Origin: Candidatus Ichthyocystis sparus
GTDB lineage: Bacteria; Pseudomonadota; Gammaproteobacteria; Burkholderiales; 2013Ark19i
Length of the DNA stretch: 64,000 nucleotides
Reading direction: 5' to 3'
Assembly: GCF_900078745.1 (NCBI RefSeq)
Contig: NZ_FKII01000079.1
Coordinates: 62,001 to 126,000, forward strand
A program made the position numbers and the translations under genes. Position 1 is the stretch's first letter. Each line of letters opens with the position of its first letter. The notes beneath the pieces were generated by a model. The model was given only the letters and a program-made list of their open reading frames with translations. It was not told the origin of the DNA and searched no databases. This document shows, piece by piece, positions 1 through 7,414 of this stretch.

Positions 1-1
1 C

Positions 2-2155
2 CATGAATTGTTTGCTAACGCTTTAGGATATGCGGTTACTTTTTTTAATAGCGCATACCTTAAAAAGATTAGTTTTAAGGTTGAGTCTTCCTTGCTTCTC
101 TCCAAAGGAGAGAGGAGGACCTTTAGATCTGAGGAAGTCACAGAATTTGTTAAAAAGTTTAGTGATAAGACAATTACTAAGGTTAATGATTGTCTGTCAT
201 ATGTATGGAGTTGTGAGACTTCCAGTGACTCTTTGAATAGTATTTCTTCTGGAAAAACTGCAACTATCACTTCTTTCCCTGGATCATTAGCCAATGCTAA
301 TTTCACCTACGTTCCACCTTCCGTTAAATGTGTTAGCCTGCTAGGATTTACTGTACTTCCTGATGTTGATAGAACATTTAAGCGCATTATTTCTGAAATT
401 ACTTTATCTGCTAAGCGTACTTATTCAGATATGGTAAGTAATGAATTATCCGTGAATATGACCAAGCTTACAGTAATTGAACGGTATATTTGGTGCCTAA
501 CTTATAAGCCATTGTACGAGACTAATGTCGTTGCTAGTTGTATTTTAGGTTATTACGCGAGGTGCCGTCCCGATTTTATTGGTTATCTTTCTAGTGTACA
601 GGTATTATTTGATCCTTCCAGACGTATATTAGCGCCATTGACTGGTCGTGGATTAAGGGATTTTTTGGTACGTGTAGATGATGCTGTTAGAGGCGCTATA
701 CTATCTACTTTTAGGCTAGAGTGGAGTAGATCTACCGGAAGTGTTTTTACTGCTGTAGACGCTGAAGTGGAGTCATCGAGTACTCCTACTATTTGTGGAA
801 GAGATTTTGTTAGCACTCAAAAAAATGCTGGAGTTCCTTTGTTGGCAATTTCAGCCTACAGTGGAATTATTGAAAAGAGAGGTTCTTTATCGCAAACCGT
901 TGGTGTTGGCTTTGCTAGTAGTTCTAGGTCTTCTCAATCGATACCACAATTAGGATCTGAGACAAGTCATCCTTCTAGTATGTTTACAGTTTGTGGTGAT
1001 TCTGGTTCTGCTTATATGCCTTCTGCTGAAGTTGTGCAGCGACCTACTGTTGCAACATTTATTGCTGAAGCTTCATCTGGTATTGCTTCTGCTGATTTTG
1101 TTTCTGTTACGAGAGCTGCTGATGTTGTTTCTGTGATAGGAACTTCGGGCAGTGTAGATTATTCACCTTTATCTGGGTTAGAGGCACTTGGTTCTGGTAT
1201 CGTTTTACCTACTAGATCAAATGTGTCTGGCTATGTTGCTCCGGATGTGTCTGAAGATGTGGTTGCATCTACCAGTTATGTTTCCTCGGGTGGGTCGGGA
1301 GATGAATCTCCTTTTGTTTCATCTCAACTAGTTGCATTGGTTGGCGATGTTTATTCATCTTCTCCAGAGCAATCTGTGTTGATTGGTGAAGTTGCTACAT
1401 CGGATACGAGGGGTATTGCTGCTTCTGAACCGGTGACTGCGGGATGTGAGATTGATTTACATTTAATTTTACGTGAATTGGGAATAGTTCCTGAAGACTT
1501 ACCTAGTTCAGATGTGTCTTATGAGGGTACTGCATTTGCTGATCTTTTTCCCGTGTCTAGAAGTTCAGATGGTGGTGGAGATTCTTCAACTTTAACTGCA
1601 CTTTTATCTTCTCCCTTATCTGAGGTTGCAGAATCGGATTCTTCCTTAGAGGATCATGAAATATCTGAGACGGTTGTTGTTACTTCAGTGTTGGGAAGTT
1701 TGGAGAGAGTAAATTCTCCATCTTTATCTTTGTCTTTATCTGAGACGCTAGCGTTAGTTGCTGCTGCTTCAGAAGAATATGAGTCATCTTGGAGGGGGGT
1801 TACCTCTGTACCGGGAAGTTTAGGGGGATTAGATTCTTTACCTCCTGTACTTTCGCCCGTACCTTTATCTGAGCCAGGGGTAGTGGTTGATATTTCTTCG
1901 TCTTCTGTACCTTTTACAGAACCTACTGCGCTGGTTAGGGAAGTTGGTTCACCTATAGCCAGTGCTGTTTCTTTATCGGAGGATTTAGTAGGTGGATTGA
2001 GTTCGTCTTCATCTGAGCAACCAATAATGGCTGCAATTAGTACATCTTCTACTATTTCTACTGCGGTAGAGGAACGTCCCACGGTTAGCGGTAGTTCTTT
2101 TATTTACTTGGGACCTAAGAAAGAATTTATTCGTAGCTTAAGACTTAAGAAATAA
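2..2155 (+). CDS. Array copy 1: 5'-partial, early-terminated family protein
   Basis: The frame is open at the left edge, so the start lies outside the window. The first visible residues (ELFANAL...) align with the 'LRDELFSALE' part of the N-terminal domain in other copies. One core domain follows (visible residues ~110-290: LLGFTVLPDV, LYETNVVASC, LAPLTGRGLRDF, CGRDFVS). There is no Ala/Arg region and no second core domain. A Ser/Thr/acidic tail follows. The protein stops just after the 'GPKKEFIRS' equivalent of PKKSFMSR, inside a 30-bp tandem duplication whose second unit reads TAA. The proline motif and basic tail are therefore lost. It is the most divergent copy. Function unknown. It may be an ageing copy rather than a fully working gene. 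Confidence 0.85.
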   Translation, partial: HELFANALGYAVTFFNSAYLKKISFKVESSLLLSKGERRTFRSEEVTEFVKKFSDKTITKVNDCLSYVWSCETSSDSLNSISSGKTATITSFPGSLANANFTYVPPSVKCVSLLGFTVLPDVDRTFKRIISEITLSAKRTYSDMVSNELSVNMTKLTVIERYIWCLTYKPLYETNVVASCILGYYARCRPDFIGYLSSVQVLFDPSRRILAPLTGRGLRDFLVRVDDAVRGAILSTFRLEWSRSTGSVFTAVDAEVESSSTPTICGRDFVSTQKNAGVPLLAISAYSGIIEKRGSLSQTVGVGFASSSRSSQSIPQLGSETSHPSSMFTVCGDSGSAYMPSAEVVQRPTVATFIAEASSGIASADFVSVTRAADVVSVIGTSGSVDYSPLSGLEALGSGIVLPTRSNVSGYVAPDVSEDVVASTSYVSSGGSGDESPFVSSQLVALVGDVYSSSPEQSVLIGEVATSDTRGIAASEPVTAGCEIDLHLILRELGIVPEDLPSSDVSYEGTAFADLFPVSRSSDGGGDSSTLTALLSSPLSEVAESDSSLEDHEISETVVVTSVLGSLERVNSPSLSLSLSETLALVAAASEEYESSWRGVTSVPGSLGGLDSLPPVLSPVPLSEPGVVVDISSSSVPFTEPTALVREVGSPIASAVSLSEDLVGGLSSSSSEQPIMAAISTSSTISTAVEERPTVSGSSFIYLGPKKEFIRSLRLKK

Positions 2156-2172
2156 TTTATTCGTAGTCAGGT
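2113..2172 (+). repeat. 30-bp tandem duplication creating the copy 1 stop
   Basis: Two adjacent 30-bp units read PKKEFIRSLR and then LKK-stop-FIRSQ. The GAA codon of the first unit is TAA in the second. The reading frame continues beyond the stop with family-like residues, so the stop appears secondary. Confidence 0.7.
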
Positions 2173-3540
2173 ATATTCTTGGTCTGGTATTGGGTCTTCT
2201 TCAGTTCTTATCAGTAGTAGTATCTTTGGACTTCCTAGTTGGTGTTTGTGAAGATGAATAATGTTGTAGCAGCTGCCACTGATGTTTTTGGCGAGAGGGA
2301 GGATGTGGGATAGAAATGACGATATAGCTGAGAAATAAGTTGCCATCGATACCTTTATTTGCTGGTACATGTAGAAGTGGATCATCTTTTTTACAGAGAG
2401 GTAGTCTCCAGGGAAGAGGGTGTAAGGGAAAGTATAAATTAGTCGAGATGAGAGTTGGTCCTGTTGTCATTTAATGGTATGTCGCACAATACATTCTAGT
2501 TGATTAATGTAATTTTATTTACTGCACTTTACATATTAAGGTCGGTTTATTATTCATTCTTGTTTTATACATAAATACATATAGAATTAATGATTTTTGC
2601 GTACAATTACTACTAGTTATGATGTTTATTGACTAAATAACATAAAGTAAAGGTTTATATTTGTCTAACCAGAATAATTGAACTAAGGCTGCTTTTGAAG
2701 AAATATGTTTATTAGCTAAAAGGGCGATGGGTGTTTCTAATATTGATTGACTTGTGTTTGATCAGTTTAGAATTAGATTATTACTGTAGATTGAGATCGT
2801 ATATATGAAGTAGAAAAGAGGTTTTTGATAAAAGTTTCTTTCCTAGGTTGCATCGTTTAGTGATGGAACGAGTTCCTTGTATGATAGTAATTTGGTTCAT
2901 ATGCTGGGGGATAAATAGTTTGTTTGTTCCATTCTGTAGGATCGGTGACGTGGTTGATAGAAATTAAAAAACTTGATAAACGCTAAAGATGAAGGTGGCG
3001 GTTAAACTAATTGTATGTTATCTAATTCATGTGTAGTTCACCAATGATGTTGAATTTGTTTGGATGTTTGGGCTATGTGTGCAAGAGAAAAGTTGGTAGA
3101 GATAGTTATAAATCACTGTGGATGGCTGCAATGGTTTTAGCACTTATTGTGACTTAATTTGATATTAATTTGCTATTAGTTAGCATGTGTGCTTCTATAT
3201 TGCACGATTATTGGTGGCTATTTTTCATAGATGGGTTTTGCTGTTCAGTACATCATTGTCCTTTTGCGATTCGGAAAAGGCATGATAAATAAGATCGCAT
3301 TTTAGATTTGATCTGCCTTCGGGGTGGTTTGTTGCTTGTATGTGCATAGTGTTGGTGTTATTTGATGGTTAACTCCAACATGTTTACCCTCCTGGTGCGT
3401 TTACATAAGTAACAGTAGTGTGAGTTGCTTCTTCTGCGTGTTCTGTATTTTGCTGTGGCTGTAGGTTGGCGCAGGTGTCTGTGCTCAGATTGTGCGTCTG
3501 CCGTGGTGGAGGTGCGTGTTAGTTATTCTAATTATTCATT
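2156..3540 (+). other. Long spacer after copy 1 with decayed family sequence
   Basis: No convincing gene. Around 2318-2470 the copy 1 frame still resembles the lost C-terminal end ('DDIAEK' then a stop, where intact copies have DIGERLAALL). Around 2680-2750 one frame reads EEICLLAKRAMG, similar to the core-domain helix 'SEICALAKSFYP'; around 2850-2920 another reads DGTSSLYDSNLVHMLGDK, similar to 'WDSSSRSLVLLTGNR'. These suggest a heavily decayed extra copy, but the matches are short. From about 3140 the sequence matches the middle block of the other spacers (GCATGTGTGC, CATAGATGGGTTTTGC). Confidence 0.45.
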
Positions 3541-3597
3541 AGTAATAACGATTATAAAAACTGACGATAATAATAATAAGTAAGGGAAGGGTTGGGT
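3541..3597 (+). promoter_or_regulatory. Leader and ribosome-binding site of copy 2
   Basis: An A-rich leader with TAATAATAATAAG leads into AAGGGAAGGG, placed 6-7 nt before the ATG. This supports ATG at 3598 rather than the in-frame TTG two codons upstream, which would sit on top of the ribosome-binding site. This is the only intact copy starting with ATG. Confidence 0.65.
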
Positions 3598-6500
3598 ATG
3601 AATCCTGTAACTGGGGTTGGCGGTGATGATCCTGATTCTGTAGATGGTGATAGTACTGGTCAAGGTGAGGGCGGTGGCTTGCAGCAAGCGCAGGCTTTGA
3701 CTGGTGGTGTGTTGGGTGTAGTAACTCCCGCTACTGTTTCCACCGCTGCTGCTACCCCCACTACTCTTACTACACCAGCTACTTCTACTACCTTGACTAC
3801 TGCTACCACCTCTGTAGGTAAGGGTAGCAGTGGTACTAGAAGTAGGAAAGGCAAGGAACGTGCTCCTAGGGGTTCTGCTGCTGTGTCTCGTCCTGCTATG
3901 AGAGCAACTGTTCCTGCTCTTGCTCCTGATCCTCCTCCTCCTCCTGCTCCTACTAGAACAAATATTCCGCTAGAAGGAGTTGGTATCGTTTCTTTTCAAA
4001 CTATGGAGTATTGTGGTTTCTGTGTTTATGTTCCAGATTTAATGGCATTGTCTGGTATGGAAAGTAATTTTTTGCGCGCTGTTGGAGAAGTGGCTGTTTC
4101 AATTTTTAGACCTAGACTTAGAGCATTATTTTCGTCACATGGTGTTCTCGGAGAAAGTGAGGTTTCTGTTTTACGTGATGAATTACTTGCTGTTGCTGAA
4201 GCAGATGCTGATAGTCTTTTTAGGCAAGTGTATCTCATTAGGGTTTATTGTAAAGTTGTTTCTTCCTTGCATCTTGCTGCTGGGGAGCGGCGGAGATTTA
4301 GTGCTGAAGAAGCTGAGAGGTTTAAGGTATCGTTTTTTGTTAATGCGATGATCAAGGCTAGAGAGTGTTTAGAGCTTGCATGGAATGCAGAGGTTTCTAT
4401 GGCCTCACAGGGTTTGGGTGGTATTCCTCCTATAGCAACTACTGCTACTACTACTTCGGTTACTTCTGGAGGAACTACTACCACTACCACTTCGGTTTCT
4501 TCTTCTAGAGTAACTGTTGCTACTACTTTGATTCCTTCTACAAGAAGTTCTACTACTACCACTTCGGTTTCTTCCGGAAGAACTACTGCTACTACTACTT
4601 CGCTTACTTCTAGAGGAAGTGTTTCTGCTGCTTCTTCTCGCCGTGTGCCAGGATTTGTTGGCTCTGTAGACTTATTTGGGTTTCAAGTATTTGCTGAGTT
4701 TAGCGAAATGGTTAATTCTCTCATTTCTGAGATTCAAGCATTGGCTAGACGTGTTTTCCCGCAAATGGTAAGAGCTCCAATGACGGATGCTATGTATAAG
4801 CTTTTTGGTTATGAACGACGTGCTTGGTGTACATCTAATGTGACGCTTTATGAAACTGGCCTTGTGGCCAGATGCTTTGCCGCGTATTGTTCTAAGTTCC
4901 GTCCTGATTTTATTAATGCTCTTTCTAGTGTCGAAGAGTGGGATTCTTCTAGTGGTAGTTTGTCGCCGTTAACGGGAGACAGGTTAAGAGATTTTTGGTT
5001 GTCTTTAGATAGAGCTGTTATCGAAGCTATAAAGGGTGTTTTTGCAGTAGAATGGGATGCATCCATTAGGCGCTTCTTTTTTGCTCTATCAGAATCTGAA
5101 AGTGGGGTAGCACTTACTGAGCTTTGTGGGGAAGATTTTGTTAAGGCTCATTCTAAGGCAGGTGTTCCTGCACTGGCAATTTCAGGGTCTGGTGCAATCG
5201 CTGGAAGGGCAGGAGGACGAGTGGTGGTACCACGTGCTACTGAAGTACCTGTTAGAAGTTCTTCTGTAGCCGGTGGTAGTTCTTCTGTGGCTGGTGTTGT
5301 TTCTGCGCCTCAACAATTGAGATCTCAAGTGGCGTCTGGGACAAGTAAGCAACCTGAAAAAAGAGTAAGGAAGGATAGTGGTGATGCTCCTATTACTTCG
5401 AGAGAGGGTTCTGATGGAGGCGATAGTACAGGTCATTCATATTTATCTATGTTATCAGGATTTGTTTCCAGTATAGGCTTACCTACTTCGGATGTGAGTG
5501 GTGCAGTTGCTGTATCTGCCGTTAGTTCTTCTGTGACTGCATCAGTAGTACAACCAGAACCTGGGGCAGTTCAGCCTGCAAGTTTGTTGTCAGTAGGAGA
5601 GGGATTTTCTACTGAAACTACTGCAGTTCAAGAATCTGATGCTGCAACTGGTGGTGGTGTGTCTCCTGTTGGCGATCTTTCTACGACAGATGTTTTTGTT
5701 GCCTTGCCTTCTGAGCCAGTGATCTTAGGAGGAGGAATTGATGATTTACACTCACTTTTACTTGCTTCTGGAATAGTGCCCGAAGTTACAGAGGAGTCTG
5801 GTGGTGAGGATGTTATGTATGTAGATGACCATTCTTCGTTACCGGGGGGGATATTAGGAGGTAGGTCTTCTTCGTCTGAGGAAGAGGAGGTATCAATTGT
5901 TAATGTTACTACTACTACTACTACTACTACTTCTTCTTCTTCTTCTTCAGAGGTGCCGCCATTGTTTGTTATGGGAGGTGAAATTGAATTGTCTATGGTT
6001 GGTGTTGTAGCGTCCGAAGTCTCAGTAGTTACAGAGGGGGATGATGTTATATCTATAGACGACAGTTCTTCGGCATCGGATGGGGAGCAAGGAGATGGGC
6101 CTTCTTCATCTGAGGAAGAGGTATTGGTTATTGATATTCCTACTCCTTCTACTTCTACTTCAGAGCCTCCAGTATTAGTTATGGAAGAAGTTGAACTTTC
6201 AGTTGGTACTACCTCTACTGCTTTAGATTCTCCAGAGCCTCCAGTATTAGTTATGGAAGAAGTTGAACTTTCAGTTGGTACTGCCTCTCCTGCCTTAGAT
6301 TCTCCAGAGCCGCCATCGTTGGTTAGAGAAGAGGTTGTGTTGCCTATGGTAGTGGGTGCTGTTGCTTTGGGAGCTTTAGAGGATGAATCATCTGGGCGTG
6401 CAGTAGTGCCAACAACTAGTGCTTCTTCTGTTTCTGTTGAGGTAGGAGTATCTACTACTACAGTGGCTAGAGGAGGTGGTTATGCTCCACCTAAGAGATT

Positions 6501-6912
6501 ATTTAAGAGTAGGTATAGTGCTGATATGGCTTCTTCTTCGAGAATGGCTTCTTCTTCGAGTATAGCTTCTTCTTCGGTATTATCAGGTAGTGGTGTGTCT
6601 GCTGCTGGACCTTTATCTTCGGTACCTGTGGTGACGGGTGGTGTTTCACCGCTAGTAGTTACAACAGTTACTACTGGTACTGGTACTGGTACTGGTACTG
6701 GTACTGGTACTGGTACTGGTACTGGTACTGGTACTGGTACTGGTACTGGGGAGGGTTATGATATAGATATAGGAGAGAGATTGGCAGCATGGATGAATCG
6801 AGGTCTGCCACCTTCACCACCGCCTGCTAGTGAATCAGCTCCTACGGAAGGTGGAGCTTCTTCAAGTAGAGGAAGTGGTAGAGGGAGAAGGAAAAGGAAG
6901 AGGAGAAGTTAA
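3598..6912 (+). CDS. Array copy 2: single-core-domain family protein
   Basis: 1104 residues beginning MNPVTGVGG. N-terminal domain at ~138-268 (YCGFCVYVPD...LAGERRRF...LAWNAEVS). Where later copies have the Ala/Arg region, this one has a Thr/Ser linker (~268-356) with repeated TTTTSVTS-type units. Single core domain at ~357-531 (VDLFGFQV, RRAWCTSNVTLYE, LTGDRLRDFW, LCGEDFVKA). The long acidic Ser/Thr tail holds SUMO-interacting-like strings (VISIDDSS, VLVIDIP), a duplicated 25-residue block with LVMEEVELS, and a (Gly-Thr)n run. The end has RGLPPSP at 1068-1074 and a GRGRRKRKRRS terminus. Cell location and function are unknown; a secreted host-directed role is inference from the tail motifs only. 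Confidence 0.93.
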   Translation: MNPVTGVGGDDPDSVDGDSTGQGEGGGLQQAQALTGGVLGVVTPATVSTAAATPTTLTTPATSTTLTTATTSVGKGSSGTRSRKGKERAPRGSAAVSRPAMRATVPALAPDPPPPPAPTRTNIPLEGVGIVSFQTMEYCGFCVYVPDLMALSGMESNFLRAVGEVAVSIFRPRLRALFSSHGVLGESEVSVLRDELLAVAEADADSLFRQVYLIRVYCKVVSSLHLAAGERRRFSAEEAERFKVSFFVNAMIKARECLELAWNAEVSMASQGLGGIPPIATTATTTSVTSGGTTTTTTSVSSSRVTVATTLIPSTRSSTTTTSVSSGRTTATTTSLTSRGSVSAASSRRVPGFVGSVDLFGFQVFAEFSEMVNSLISEIQALARRVFPQMVRAPMTDAMYKLFGYERRAWCTSNVTLYETGLVARCFAAYCSKFRPDFINALSSVEEWDSSSGSLSPLTGDRLRDFWLSLDRAVIEAIKGVFAVEWDASIRRFFFALSESESGVALTELCGEDFVKAHSKAGVPALAISGSGAIAGRAGGRVVVPRATEVPVRSSSVAGGSSSVAGVVSAPQQLRSQVASGTSKQPEKRVRKDSGDAPITSREGSDGGDSTGHSYLSMLSGFVSSIGLPTSDVSGAVAVSAVSSSVTASVVQPEPGAVQPASLLSVGEGFSTETTAVQESDAATGGGVSPVGDLSTTDVFVALPSEPVILGGGIDDLHSLLLASGIVPEVTEESGGEDVMYVDDHSSLPGGILGGRSSSSEEEEVSIVNVTTTTTTTTSSSSSSEVPPLFVMGGEIELSMVGVVASEVSVVTEGDDVISIDDSSSASDGEQGDGPSSSEEEVLVIDIPTPSTSTSEPPVLVMEEVELSVGTTSTALDSPEPPVLVMEEVELSVGTASPALDSPEPPSLVREEVVLPMVVGAVALGALEDESSGRAVVPTTSASSVSVEVGVSTTTVARGGGYAPPKRLFKSRYSADMASSSRMASSSSIASSSVLSGSGVSAAGPLSSVPVVTGGVSPLVVTTVTTGTGTGTGTGTGTGTGTGTGTGTGTGEGYDIDIGERLAAWMNRGLPPSPPPASESAPTEGGASSSRGSGRGRRKRKRRS
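4430..4620 (+). repeat. Thr/Ser-coding degenerate repeats in copy 2 linker
   Basis: Repeated ACTACTACTACTTCGGTTTC-like units encode TTTTSVSS motifs, about four imperfect copies. They occupy the place of the Ala/Arg region of later copies. Confidence 0.75.
6163..6318 (+). repeat. 75-bp direct repeat in copy 2 tail
   Basis: Two nearly identical in-frame units each encode PPVLVMEEVELSVGT plus a Ser/Pro segment. A third, diverged unit (PPSLVREEVVLPM) follows. Confidence 0.8.
6673..6747 (+). repeat. Hexanucleotide microsatellite (ACTGGT)12
   Basis: Twelve perfect ACTGGT units plus ACT, in frame, encode an uninterrupted Thr-Gly run just before the conserved DIGERLAAWMNRGLPP end. A change in unit number would alter length without shifting the frame. 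Confidence 0.95.
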
Positions 6913-7414
6913 GTGATGAGTGGTTGGTCTTGTCGTCTATGCTGCACTGTATGTTTGTTGAGTTAAGGGGATTGAGTTAACTAACTAACTAACTTTATGT
7001 TGCGTGAGTGATTTTTGAGATGTTATTCGTTAACGTTAACAATGATTTTGTAGAGTGGTGTTGCATTTCATGGGTGAGTTTTGCATAGGTGAGTTTTGTT
7101 GTGCAGCATAGTATTAATGTTGGTGTTCGACGTTGATTTATATTATAAGTAGTAGCGGGCTTTTTACTCCAAAGTTCGCACTTTCCAAAGCTTTGCACTT
7201 TCCGGGTCATGGTGCAAGGTGCTTTTTTCTACGCGCTCTGTGTTTTTGTTGTAGTCGAGGACAGTACCTAGTGCATAGTCATAGAGCATGAGCTTAAGTT
7301 GCGCCTCTGATGTAACGGTGGTGTGTACTAGAATACAAATTAATAATAACGATAACGGTGATAAAAAATCAATAACAACGATAAACAATAGTAAATAAAA
7401 AAAGGAGTTTGGTT
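6913..7414 (+). promoter_or_regulatory. Spacer between copies 2 and 3
   Basis: No gene. It holds the post-stop block (GTGAGTGATTTTTGAGATG, GATTTTGTAGAGTGGTGTTG) interrupted by GTTAACGTTAAC, a run of AACT repeats near 6977-6992, a shortened middle block, the hairpin block, and a CA/AT-rich leader from about 7340. The leader ends in AAAAAAAGGAG 8 nt before GTG. No clear sigma-70 promoter could be fixed by eye. Confidence 0.6.
7195..7228 (+). terminator. Candidate hairpin followed by T6, upstream of copy 3
   Basis: GCACTTT pairs with AAGGTGC (one G-U pair), with a 14-nt interval, and is followed directly by TTTTTT. It lies about 190 nt before the start codon, so it could end the transcript of copy 2 or act in the 5' leader of copy 3. 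A partial duplicate of its left arm (CCAAAGTTCGCACTTTCC) lies just upstream. Confidence 0.5.

Noticed and set aside
6673-6747. Phase-variation switch by the ACTGGT repeat
   Set aside because: The unit is six bases and in frame, so unit changes cannot switch the gene off by frameshift. Only length variation is possible.
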